50,251 nucleotides of DNA, from positions 1 through 50,251 of the forward strand of contig CAAFWD010000151.1 in assembly GCA_900766645.1 (NCBI GenBank), in the 5' to 3' direction. Positions 15,476 to 23,463 of this stretch are shown here, in pieces (the first letter of the stretch is position 1; every line of letters begins with the position of its first letter). Both the position numbers and the translations under genes were made by a program. The notes beneath the pieces are model-generated. The model worked only from the letters and a program-made list of their open reading frames with translations, was not told where the DNA came from and searched no databases. Source of the DNA: an uncultured Cetobacterium sp. Lineage in GTDB: Bacteria; Fusobacteriota; Fusobacteriia; Fusobacteriales; Fusobacteriaceae.

Positions 15476-16507
15476 TTAATAGATGAACATTGCATCTCCA
15501 AAACTAAAGAAATGATATTCTCTATTTACTGCTTCTTTATATACATCTAACATAAACTCTCTTGTTGAAAGAGCTGATACTAACATCAACAATGTTGATT
15601 TTGGTAGATGGAAATTAGTTATTAATCCATCTATAACTTTAAATTCATATCCTGGATAGATAAAAATCTCTGTAGAACCACTTTGAGCTATAAGCTCTCC
15701 GCTTTCATCTAAAGAAGATTCTAATGCTCTAACTGTAGTCGTTCCAACAGCTATTATTCTTCTATTTTCTGATTTTGCTTTTTTTATTTTTTCCACAGTC
15801 TCATTTGGAATTTCAAAAGCTTCGTTATGCATTTTATGATCCAACACATCCTCAGTTTGAACTGGTCTAAACGTTCCTAATCCAACTTCTAAAAATACAT
15901 CTAAAATCTCTATTCCTTTAGCTTTTATTTTTTCTAAAAGTTCCTCTGTAAAATGAAGTCCTGCTGTTGGTGCAGCCACTGACTCTCCTTTTATAGCATA
16001 AACTGTTTGATATCTATCTTTTTTCTCTAAAGCTTCGACTATATAAGGTGGTAATGGCATTTTCCCAAGTTTATCTAAAACTTCTTCAAAAGCTCCCTCA
16101 TAATAGAATTTTAAAACTCTATTTCCATCCTCTTTTATCTCCATTAATTCTGCTACTAATTCATTATTTTCTCCAACATAAAGTTTTTGTCCCAATTTTA
16201 ATTTTTTAGCTGGTTTTAACAAACATTCCCAACTATCTAATGATACTCTTTTTACTAGAAGTATCTCTAGAACTCCTCCAGTTTCCTTTCTTCCAAAAAG
16301 TCTAGCAGGTATTACTTTTGTTGAATTTCTTACAAGTACATCCCCAGCTTTTAAATAATCTATAATATCATAAAAGTGTTTATGTTCTATTTTTTTTTCA
16401 TCTTTATTTACTACCATTAATTTTGAGTGATCCCTAGGCTCTCTTGGTTTTTGTCCAATTAACTCATCAGGAAGGTGGTAGTCATAATCACTTAATTTCG
16501 TTGACAC
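15476..16507 (-). CDS. queA: S-adenosylmethionine:tRNA ribosyltransferase-isomerase
   Basis: QueA makes epoxyqueuosine in tRNA by transferring the ribosyl part of SAM to 7-aminomethyl-7-deazaguanine. The sequence shows DYHLPDELIGQKP at the N-terminus, RLFGRK near 80, AAPTAGLHFTEELL near 190 and TNFHLPKSTLLMLVSAL near 305. About 343 residues is normal. I chose the GTG at 16507, with GGTGA 5 nt upstream, over the GTG at 16519; either way the start overlaps the end of prmC by 20-32 nt, so translation is probably coupled. Confidence 0.94.
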   Translation of the reverse strand: MSTKLSDYDYHLPDELIGQKPREPRDHSKLMVVNKDEKKIEHKHFYDIIDYLKAGDVLVRNSTKVIPARLFGRKETGGVLEILLVKRVSLDSWECLLKPAKKLKLGQKLYVGENNELVAELMEIKEDGNRVLKFYYEGAFEEVLDKLGKMPLPPYIVEALEKKDRYQTVYAIKGESVAAPTAGLHFTEELLEKIKAKGIEILDVFLEVGLGTFRPVQTEDVLDHKMHNEAFEIPNETVEKIKKAKSENRRIIAVGTTTVRALESSLDESGELIAQSGSTEIFIYPGYEFKVIDGLITNFHLPKSTLLMLVSALSTREFMLDVYKEAVNREYHFFSFGDAMFIY

Positions 16508-17630
16508 TCTCTTCACCACTCTTTCTTCCTATTACTACTCTTTCTATTCCACCATAATCTTTTACTATTGCTACTATATCAAACTTATTTTTTTCCATAA
16601 ACTCACTTACTTTTTTAGCCTGATTATATCCAACTTCAAATACTAAGTATCCTCCATCTTTTAAATATTTAGGAGATTCTTCTGATATTTTTTTATAAAA
16701 ATAATATCCATCTCCTTTATCTGTTAAAGCTCCCATAGGTTCATGTAATTTGACTTCTGGCATAAGTTCTTTATATTCATCTTCCGGTATATATGGTGGG
16801 TTAGATATAATCATATCATAATCAAACTCTTTTATACTTGAAAATACATCTGATTTTATAAACTTAAGATTACTTTCACATCTGTTTAACTCTCTATTTT
16901 CCTTAGCAACTTCTAAAGCATCTAAACTTATATCTGCTCCTAATATATTTGCTGAAGGAACCTCTTTTGCTAAAGCTATTGAAATAGCTCCACTTCCAGT
17001 TCCTATATCTAAAACTTTTGGATTATTTAGCTCTTGTAAAATAAATTTACACTGCTCAACTAATATCTCAGTGTCAGCTCTAGGTATTAAAACTCTTTCA
17101 TCAACATAGAATGGATATCCATAGAACTCCCACTCTCCCAAAATATATTGAAGTGGTCTTTTCTCTTTTGCTCTTTGATGTAAAAGATGTTTTATTTTTT
17201 CTTTTTCCTCTTGAGTGATCTCTCTCATTAGATTCATTGATAAAATTGATCTTTTAACATTTAGAACATGAGCAAAAATATATTCCGCATCTAATCTGCT
17301 GTCTGCGACTCCATTTTTTTTAAGATATTCTATACATTTTAAAAGCAACTCTTTATTTTCTACTCTAAAATCTTTTTTTAAATTTTCTTTATCCTCGTTC
17401 TCTTTAGGAAGTTCCTCAAATCCTACTCTTTTTCTAGCCATATTTTTTAAGTACTCTTTTATACTATTTTTTTGTTCTAATGATAATTCCATATCAAAGT
17501 AAGCATACAAAGTTATTCTATCTAATTTTAATACATGAGCTATTACTTTTTCACTTTCTAAACGAGGTTTTGAAAAGGAGTATTTTTTCAAATACTCCTC
17601 AGAAAATTTTAATATATCAAGTAACTTCAT
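16488..17630 (-). CDS. prmC: Release factor glutamine methyltransferase with duplicated N-terminal domain
   Basis: PrmC methylates the Gln of the GGQ motif of release factors. The catalytic part has VLDIGTGSGAIS near 206-217 and NPPY at 277-280. The protein is 380 residues, roughly 100 longer than usual, because the N-terminal helical domain appears twice: residues 4-69 and 95-158 align over EYLKK, RL, AHVL and A(K)RKR-type endings. It starts 3 nt after the stop of prfA, its substrate's gene, the common pairing. The function of the extra copy is unknown; it may be a lineage trait. Confidence 0.93.
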   Translation of the reverse strand: MKLLDILKFSEEYLKKYSFSKPRLESEKVIAHVLKLDRITLYAYFDMELSLEQKNSIKEYLKNMARKRVGFEELPKENEDKENLKKDFRVENKELLLKCIEYLKKNGVADSRLDAEYIFAHVLNVKRSILSMNLMREITQEEKEKIKHLLHQRAKEKRPLQYILGEWEFYGYPFYVDERVLIPRADTEILVEQCKFILQELNNPKVLDIGTGSGAISIALAKEVPSANILGADISLDALEVAKENRELNRCESNLKFIKSDVFSSIKEFDYDMIISNPPYIPEDEYKELMPEVKLHEPMGALTDKGDGYYFYKKISEESPKYLKDGGYLVFEVGYNQAKKVSEFMEKNKFDIVAIVKDYGGIERVVIGRKSGEESVNEIK

Positions 17631-17633
17631 AAA

Positions 17634-18707
17634 TTACTCCGCTGAATTTGAAAGCATTTCTGCTTGAGCAAATGTAATTAGAGCATCTATCATATTATCA
17701 ATATCTCCATCTAAGAATGCATCTAGTTGGTGAGCTGTATATTTAATTCTATGATCTGTTATTCTTCCTTGTGGATAGTTATAAGTTCTTATTTTTTCTG
17801 ATCTATCTCCAGATCCAACTTGAAGTCTTCTTTCGCTCTCAACAGCTGTTCTTTGCTTTTCTAATTCCATTTCATATAGTTTTGATGCTAAGTGTTTCAT
17901 AGCTTTTTCTCTATTTTTTAACTGAGATCTCTCATCTTGACATTGAACTACTACTCCTGTTGGTAAGTGAGTGATTCTAACTGCAGAGTCTGTCATGTTA
18001 ACGTGCTGACCTCCAGCTCCTCCAGCTCTATATGTATCGATTTTTAAATCTCCATTGTTAATTTTTACGTCTTGTACTTCATCAACCTCTGGTAACACAG
18101 CTACTGTTGCTGTTGAAGTATGGATTCTTCCTGACGACTCAGTTTCAGGAACTCTCTGTACTCTATGTACTCCTGATTCAAACTTAAGTCTTGAATAAGC
18201 ACCTTGTCCAGTGATTGAGAATACAGCTTCTTTTATTCCACCTACTCCAATCTCTTGCTTTTCAATCAGTTCAACTTTCCACTTTTTTCTCTCTGCATAT
18301 CTATTATACATTCTGAATAAGTTTCCTGCGAATAAAGCAGCCTCGTCTCCTCCAGCTCCTCCTCTGATCTCTATAATTACGTTTCTATCATCATTAGGGT
18401 CTTTTGGTAATAAAAGAATCTTCATCTCTTGTTCAATGTTAGGAATGATCTCCTCTATTTCTCTTAACTCTTCTTGCATCATTTCTTTCATATCAGGGTC
18501 TTTCTCTCCTCTGATATTATCTTTTATAAACTCTAAATCTTCTTGGTATCTTTTGTATTCTTTATACTTCTCAACAATAGGTGTTATATCATTTAAAGCT
18601 TTATTACATTCCATCATTTTTTTAGGACTTGCTAAAACTTCTGGAGAACCTAACGCTTCTGTTAGTTCATTAAATTTTACTACTACTTCTTCTAATTTAG
18701 TAAACAA
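17634..18707 (-). CDS. prfA: Peptide chain release factor 1
   Basis: RF1 reads UAA and UAG stops. The anticodon-like PxT motif is present as PET (in RVPETESSGRIHTS), and the catalytic GGQ is in RAGGAGGQHVNMTDS. I chose the TTG at 18705-18707 (MFTKLEEV), which matches the usual MFDKLEEV start and has AAGGAG 8 nt upstream; the GTG three codons earlier touches that site directly. About 357 residues is normal. First gene of the operon running to ispA. Confidence 0.96.
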   Translation of the reverse strand: MFTKLEEVVVKFNELTEALGSPEVLASPKKMMECNKALNDITPIVEKYKEYKRYQEDLEFIKDNIRGEKDPDMKEMMQEELREIEEIIPNIEQEMKILLLPKDPNDDRNVIIEIRGGAGGDEAALFAGNLFRMYNRYAERKKWKVELIEKQEIGVGGIKEAVFSITGQGAYSRLKFESGVHRVQRVPETESSGRIHTSTATVAVLPEVDEVQDVKINNGDLKIDTYRAGGAGGQHVNMTDSAVRITHLPTGVVVQCQDERSQLKNREKAMKHLASKLYEMELEKQRTAVESERRLQVGSGDRSEKIRTYNYPQGRITDHRIKYTAHQLDAFLDGDIDNMIDALITFAQAEMLSNSAE

Positions 18708-18746
18708 TCTCTTCACTCCTTTTTTTATCTATACTTTAACTTATAA

Positions 18747-18755
18747 ATTATACCA
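18747..18755 (-). promoter_or_regulatory. Extended -10 promoter of the prfA operon
   Basis: TGG-TATAAT on the minus strand (-10 hexamer at 18747-18752), about 40 nt before the start codon. No strong -35 is seen. Confidence 0.5.
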
Positions 18756-18778
18756 TACTTACTTTAAAATTAAAATAA

Positions 18779-18814
18779 AAAAGTCTTCCCCTTAAGATTA
18801 AGCGAAAGACTTTT
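18779..18814 (-). terminator. Terminator of the ECF sigma operon
   Basis: Outer stem AAAAGTCTT/AAGACTTTT with an inner CTTAA/TTAAG pairing, followed on the minus strand by TTTATTTTAATTTT. Confidence 0.7.
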
Positions 18815-18817
18815 ATT

Positions 18818-19228
18818 TTATTGCGGTTTATTATTTTCTTGTATTCTTTTTAAAGACTTTTCTCTTGCTTTTAAATACTGCTCTGTTGTGATATATTTCT
18901 GTACCTCAACTTGATACTTTAATCTATCTTTTATGATTTCAGTATCAACTATTCCTACCTTTTCAACTAATTCATTTAATTTTCCTATATTTTTCTCTGT
19001 TCCATCTAGTATGTATCTATTAATTTCTATTTCTAATGCTTTTTTATCTAAAGTTTTCATTTTATACTTTGTACTTGCTTCTTTTATGATCTCTTTAACC
19101 TTATCTATATTTTCTTGACTTACACCTACTGATCTAAAGTCATCATCCCTAACTATTCCTATCCCTCCTGTGGCAAACATAGGAACGCTTAAAATAAATA
19201 TAAATAGCATTAACACTATTTTCTTCAT
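18818..19228 (-). CDS. Exported Spy/CpxP-like helical protein
   Basis: A 136-residue protein from the chosen ATG (GGAGG 4 nt upstream; an ATG 11 codons earlier is less likely). Residues 1-20 form a signal peptide (MKKIVLMLFIFILSVPMFA). The rest is charged and helical, with repeated KLNELVEKVG and RLKYQVEVQKYI-type segments that resemble Spy/CpxP chaperone-like proteins, though the LTxxQ motif is not obvious (LTTEQ-like ITTEQYLKAREK near the end is the closest). It follows the sigma and anti-sigma genes, so it may be the envelope stress sensor or effector. Function is inferred from context. Confidence 0.65.
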   Translation of the reverse strand: MKKIVLMLFIFILSVPMFATGGIGIVRDDDFRSVGVSQENIDKVKEIIKEASTKYKMKTLDKKALEIEINRYILDGTEKNIGKLNELVEKVGIVDTEIIKDRLKYQVEVQKYITTEQYLKAREKSLKRIQENNKPQ

Positions 19229-19238
19229 AATACCTCCA

Positions 19239-19568
19239 CTAAATTTGTAACTCTGAAACAAAAAGATTTTCTGAATTAAAATCTTGTTTGTGTATTTTTA
19301 TTTGATCCACTTGAAATAGATCATCTATTATCTTATACTCTGTTTCTTTTCCAGTTAAGATTGGTTCTATTTCTTTACTTTCTAAAGCTACTATCGTTTG
19401 ATTGTTCGGGGCAATATTTTTCTTCAGTAAATCGTAAGAACTTCCTGTGAAAACTCCAACCACAAATAGAGATAAAGAAACCATCGACATCTTTTTCCCT
19501 TTTCTTTTCTCCTCTTCTAAAAGTGTTTTATATATATTGGCCCTTACTCGTTCTCTTGGGGAACTCAT
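19239..19568 (-). CDS. Putative anti-sigma factor, single-span membrane protein
   Basis: A 109-residue protein with a short cytoplasmic N-terminus (RERVRANIYKTLLEEEKRK), one span at about residues 28-45 (MVSLSLFVVGVFTG) and a short outer domain. Its ATG overlaps the sigma factor stop (TAATG), so the two are coupled, as for ECF sigma/anti-sigma pairs. I see no zinc-binding HxxxCxxC motif, so it is not a ZAS-type anti-sigma. The role rests on position and topology, not on sequence similarity. Confidence 0.6.
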   Translation of the reverse strand: MSSPRERVRANIYKTLLEEEKRKGKKMSMVSLSLFVVGVFTGSSYDLLKKNIAPNNQTIVALESKEIEPILTGKETEYKIIDDLFQVDQIKIHKQDFNSENLFVSELQI

Positions 19569-20020
19569 TATATTACACCTCCCATATCTTTAATTGCTTT
19601 ATAATAGACTGTTTTTACTGTTGATATATTCATATCCTTCATTTCTGAAATCTCCCTAAGCTTATAGCCATAAATATCCTTCAATACAACTATCTCTCTC
19701 TCCTCGAAAGGAAGTTGTTTTAACTTTTCCTCCAACATTATGGGGATATTAAAATCTTCATTACTTTCTACATTCAGAATTTCATCATTTAACTCTAGAT
19801 TTAATTTTTTTCTTCTAAAAAAATCATAAGTTTTATTTATTGCTATTCTGTAGATCCATGTATAAATATTACTCTCTTGTCTAAAGCTTTTTAAATTTTT
19901 ATACACGCTAATAAAGACCTCTTGAGCTATATCTTCGGCATCTTCGGCATTTTTCACTGTTGATAGTATTTTGTAGTACACTCTATCAAAATACTCATTA
20001 TATATTTCATCAAAATCCAT
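19568..20020 (-). CDS. ECF-family RNA polymerase sigma factor
   Basis: A 150-residue sigma-70 relative with regions 2 and 4 only. Region 2 has YNEYFDRVYYKILSTVKN and DAEDIAQEVFISVYKNL, then the -10-binding IYTWIYRIAINKTYDFFRR. Region 4 has LPFEEREIVVLKDIYGYKLREISEMKDMNISTVKT. It is first in a three-gene operon with a membrane protein and an exported protein. Fusobacterium nucleatum has an ECF sigma (sigma-E) linked to oxygen and envelope stress; this may be the same, but I cannot confirm it from the window. Confidence 0.9.
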   Translation of the reverse strand: MDFDEIYNEYFDRVYYKILSTVKNAEDAEDIAQEVFISVYKNLKSFRQESNIYTWIYRIAINKTYDFFRRKKLNLELNDEILNVESNEDFNIPIMLEEKLKQLPFEEREIVVLKDIYGYKLREISEMKDMNISTVKTVYYKAIKDMGGVI

Positions 20021-20051
20021 TTAAATACCTCATTATTTTAGCTTTATAATT

Positions 20052-20080
20052 TTAGACTAAATAAATCAAAAAAAAGTTTT
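20052..20080 (-). promoter_or_regulatory. Candidate ECF-type promoter of the sigma operon
   Basis: On the minus strand AAAACTT (20074-20080), 17-nt spacer, TCTAA (20052-20056). This resembles sigma-E promoters (GAACTT ... TCTRA) and would make the operon self-activating. The -35 overlaps the end of ispG. The match is weak. Confidence 0.3.
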
Positions 20081-21128
20081 AATTAAAATCCTCTTCGATC
20101 ATTTTTTTTAGCTCATCTAATATATCCTTCTCATTAACTTTTTTTATGATTTGACCTTTTTTGAAAAGTACACCTACTCCTTTTCCACCAGCTACTCCAT
20201 AATCTGCTTCTTTCGCTTCCCCTGGGCCATTTACAACACATCCCATTACAGCTATCTTTACTTTTTTATCACAACTTTCAAACTCTTCTTCTACTTTATG
20301 TGCTAGCTCTATTAAATCAATTTCAGTTCTTCCACAAGTAGGACATGATATAATTTCTACTCCTTCCTCTCTCAAACCTAAAACTTTTAAAATTTCTTTA
20401 GCAACTTTAATCTCTTCAACTGGATCTTCAGTTAATGAAACTCTGATTGTATTTCCTATTCCGTCTACAAGTAAACTACCTATTCCTATAGCTGATTTCA
20501 CTGTTCCTTGAAATGCTGTTCCTGCTTCTGTTACACCTAAATGAAGAGGATAATCACACATATCAGAAAGTTTTCTATAAGCTTCTATCATCATCTTTAC
20601 ATTACTTGATTTTAATGAAACTACTATATCTTTAAAATCAAATTTTTCTAATAATTTTATATGATAAAGAGCACTCTCTACCATTCCTTCAGATGTTGGT
20701 TTCCCATATTTTTCTAAAATATTTTTTTCAATCGAACCAGAATTCACACCAATTCTAATTGGTACACCGTATTCCTTTGCTTTTTTCACTACTTTTTCTA
20801 CTTTTGAATCATCTCCTATGTTGCCTGGATTTATTCTAAGTTTATCTATTCCGTTTTCAATAGCTAGTAGTGCTAATTTATAGTCAAAATGTATATCTGC
20901 TACCAAAGGAATATTTATCTTTGACTTTATATCTTTTATACTTTGGGCAGCTTCTTCAGTATTAACAGTTACTCTTACAAGTTGACATCCTGCTGCTTCT
21001 AATTTTTTTATCTGCTCTACAGTTTTTTCTACATTCGAAGTTGGAGTATTTGTCATTGACTGGATTATTACTTCATTATCTCCACCAATAAATATATCTC
21101 TCACTTTTATTACTCTAGTTTTCTTCAT
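20079..21128 (-). CDS. ispG: 4-hydroxy-3-methylbut-2-en-1-yl diphosphate synthase
   Basis: IspG (GcpE) is an iron-sulfur enzyme of the MEP isoprenoid pathway that turns MEcPP into HMBPP. The protein is 349 residues. It starts with VIKVRDIFIGGDNEVIIQSMTNTPT, has the barrel motif ADIHFDYKLAL, and carries the cluster cysteines in ISCPTCGR and MGCVVNGPGEAKEADYG near the C-terminus. It supplies precursors for the prenyl synthase IspA encoded nearby. It is preceded by a terminator, so it probably has its own promoter, which I could not place. Confidence 0.95.
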   Translation of the reverse strand: MKKTRVIKVRDIFIGGDNEVIIQSMTNTPTSNVEKTVEQIKKLEAAGCQLVRVTVNTEEAAQSIKDIKSKINIPLVADIHFDYKLALLAIENGIDKLRINPGNIGDDSKVEKVVKKAKEYGVPIRIGVNSGSIEKNILEKYGKPTSEGMVESALYHIKLLEKFDFKDIVVSLKSSNVKMMIEAYRKLSDMCDYPLHLGVTEAGTAFQGTVKSAIGIGSLLVDGIGNTIRVSLTEDPVEEIKVAKEILKVLGLREEGVEIISCPTCGRTEIDLIELAHKVEEEFESCDKKVKIAVMGCVVNGPGEAKEADYGVAGGKGVGVLFKKGQIIKKVNEKDILDELKKMIEEDFN

Positions 21129-21159
21129 ATTCCTCTCCTTAAAAATATTTTAAAAAAAT

Positions 21160-21179
21160 AGCCCTAGATAACTAGGGCT
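21160..21179 (-). terminator. Terminator of the miaB-rho-M23 operon
   Basis: An 8-bp stem AGCCCTAG/CTAGGGCT with a 4-nt loop, directly after the M23 peptidase stop, followed on the minus strand by ATTTTTTTAA. Confidence 0.85.
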
Positions 21180-22199
21180 CTATCTTGATAAATAGTTCAT
21201 AGGATTATAAGCTCTTCCATTTTTTCTTATTTCAAAATGTAAATGAGGACCTGTTACTCTTCCAGACATTCCAGTCTGTCCAATCACTTGACCTTCATCT
21301 ACTCTTTGGCCTTTTTTTACATAAATTTTATTTAAATGAGCTGATCTTGTTTCATATCCATTTCCATGATTTATCTTTATTATCTTTCCATACCCATTCA
21401 TATAACCTACATAGCTGACTACTCCACCTCTTGAAGCCATCAAAGGTACGTACTTTGCTCTTAAGTCTACTCCAGCGTGCTGAATATATCTTTTTAATAC
21501 TGGATGAAATCTTTTTCCAAAAGGACTCGTTACTCCTGCCCATTTAACAGGCATTCCAAAAGTTCTACTTGTAGATACTCCTCCACGAGCTAATCTTTTT
21601 AAGCTTTCCTCACTAGGATTATATATAAATAACTCTTGCCCTATCCTTATATCATCATCACTAAGGTTATTATATTTTCTTAAGTCCTCAATGTTAACTT
21701 TATAGTTTAAGGCAATCTTAAAAAGAGAATCACCTCTTTTTACTTTATAAAAAACTCCATTAGACTTTACTATATTTATATTTTGTCCCACTTGTAATTT
21801 ACTTGATAAACCTGGATTATTAGCTTTTAATACTTCTAAACTTATTCCATTTTTATCAGCAATTCCACTTAAACTATCTCCTGAAGCTACTACATATTTT
21901 TCTATTTTAGGTATTTCATAAGATTTTTCTAAATCCACACCACTTAAAGGAACTCCTTCTAAGCTCTCATCAACTGATTCAATTATATCAGAACTTAAGC
22001 TATACTCTTTTTCGATAGTATAGAAGTTACTTTCTATAAGTTCTACCCCTCCACCATCTTCAATAGTTCCTTCTTCTGAATAATATTCTGTAAATTTATT
22101 TAAATCAACAACCTCTTCCTTATAAGGTTTAAATACTATTACTAGCATAACTATAAAAGCTAATACTATCAATAAAAATCTTTTTAAAATCTGAAGCAT
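21180..22199 (-). CDS. LysM-M23 peptidoglycan endopeptidase
   Basis: A 339-residue envelope protein. It has an N-terminal membrane anchor (about 5-22), two LysM peptidoglycan-binding repeats (YVVASGDSLSGIADKNG near 107 and YKVKRGDSLFKIALNYK near 152), and a C-terminal LytM domain with all catalytic residues: HAGVDLRA, ETRSAHL and GPHLHFEIRKNGRAYNP. It likely cuts cross-links during wall growth. It starts 1 nt after rho and is last in the operon. It differs from the inactive EnvC-like protein at 45629-46717. Confidence 0.93.
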   Translation of the reverse strand: MLQILKRFLLIVLAFIVMLVIVFKPYKEEVVDLNKFTEYYSEEGTIEDGGGVELIESNFYTIEKEYSLSSDIIESVDESLEGVPLSGVDLEKSYEIPKIEKYVVASGDSLSGIADKNGISLEVLKANNPGLSSKLQVGQNINIVKSNGVFYKVKRGDSLFKIALNYKVNIEDLRKYNNLSDDDIRIGQELFIYNPSEESLKRLARGGVSTSRTFGMPVKWAGVTSPFGKRFHPVLKRYIQHAGVDLRAKYVPLMASRGGVVSYVGYMNGYGKIIKINHGNGYETRSAHLNKIYVKKGQRVDEGQVIGQTGMSGRVTGPHLHFEIRKNGRAYNPMNYLSR

Positions 22200-22200
22200 T

Positions 22201-23448
22201 TTATTTCCCCCTCTCTAGGGAAGAATCATACATTGCTATCAATTTTTCATTACTTTCTGTAGATGTTATTGTATCTATTAGTTTCTTAGTTGCACTAGCT
22301 TTATCAAGAGAAGCTAAATATCTCCTAATATTCCAAATAGAATCCAATACTTTTTTCTTAATTAGTAACTCTTCTTTTCTTGTCCCTGATTTTTGTATAT
22401 CAATTGCTGGATATATTCTAAGTTCAGCTAAATTCCTATCTAAATGAATATCTAAATTTCCAGTTCCTTTAAACTCCTCATATATAACATCATCCATTTT
22501 ACTTCCTGTATCAACTAATGCTGTAGCTATTATTGTTAAGCTTCCACCATTTCTTATATTTCTAGCTGAACCAAAAAATTTCTTTGGATAATAAAGAGCT
22601 GTTGGGTCTATTCCTCCTGAAATTAATTTTCCACTGGAAGGGATTACTATATTGTAAGCTCTTGCTAATCTTGTCAATGAATCCATAAGTATTACTATAT
22701 TTTCACCATTTTCAATTTTTCTCTTAGCTCTCTCCAATATAGTTTCTGTCACTTTTATATGATTTCTTGGATCATCATCAAAAGTAGATGCATATACTTC
22801 TGCGCCCTTAACTGTTTCCTTTATATCTGTAACTTCCTCTGGTCTTTCATCTATTAACAATATCCATACTTCAACATCTTTATTATTTTCAATAATAGAA
22901 TTTGCGATGTTACTTATTAACATCGTTTTTCCAGCTTTAGGAGGAGCTATTATTAATCCTCTTTGCCCTTTTCCTATTGGAGCTATTAAGTCTATTATTC
23001 TCCCGGCAATATTTTTAGAGTCCGTTTCTAACCTTAATTGCTCTGTTGGATATGCTGGTATTAATTCATCAAAAGGAACTCTCGATTCAGCTTCATTAAT
23101 ACTTCCACTATTTACCAGTAACAACTTTCTTAGTCCGTAGTTCTTCTCTCCCTGAACCGCTTCTCTTACTTCTCCCACAACAAAGTCTTCTGTTCTTAGC
23201 TTGAATCTTCTTATTTGTGATGCCGACACATATACATCTTTTTCTACATTTGTATTCCTTAAAAAACCATATCCGTCAGCCATCACATCTAAATTACCCC
23301 ATGCTAAATATAAACCTTCTCTACTTTCCATTGTTTCGTTTATCAATTGAATAAGTTCACTTTTTTTTGTTCTATTTGAATAATCTATCTCCAATTGCTT
23401 CGCTATCTCTTGTAGCTCTTTCAGCAAAAAGTTTTCTAGCCTTTCCAT
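22201..23448 (-). CDS. rho: Transcription termination factor Rho
   Basis: A 415-residue hexameric RNA helicase. It has an N-terminal Rho_N segment (LKELQEIAKQLEI), an RNA-binding cold-shock-like fold with GYGFLR near 74, a P-loop GKGQRGLIIAPPKAGKT near 165-181, Walker B ILMDSLTRLARAYN and the Q/R-loop segment GSARNIRNGGSLTIIATALVDTGSKMDDVI. Normal length without a long insert. It lies 15 nt after miaB. Confidence 0.97.
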   Translation of the reverse strand: MERLENFLLKELQEIAKQLEIDYSNRTKKSELIQLINETMESREGLYLAWGNLDVMADGYGFLRNTNVEKDVYVSASQIRRFKLRTEDFVVGEVREAVQGEKNYGLRKLLLVNSGSINEAESRVPFDELIPAYPTEQLRLETDSKNIAGRIIDLIAPIGKGQRGLIIAPPKAGKTMLISNIANSIIENNKDVEVWILLIDERPEEVTDIKETVKGAEVYASTFDDDPRNHIKVTETILERAKRKIENGENIVILMDSLTRLARAYNIVIPSSGKLISGGIDPTALYYPKKFFGSARNIRNGGSLTIIATALVDTGSKMDDVIYEEFKGTGNLDIHLDRNLAELRIYPAIDIQKSGTRKEELLIKKKVLDSIWNIRRYLASLDKASATKKLIDTITSTESNEKLIAMYDSSLERGK

Positions 23449-23463
23449 ATTACCTCCGAGTTA

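Noticed and set aside
18211..18795. 194-residue open frame on the plus strand opposite prfA
   Set aside because: It is antisense to a certain prfA gene, its composition is Ser/Ile/Leu-rich as expected from reverse-strand reading, and it has no family motifs.
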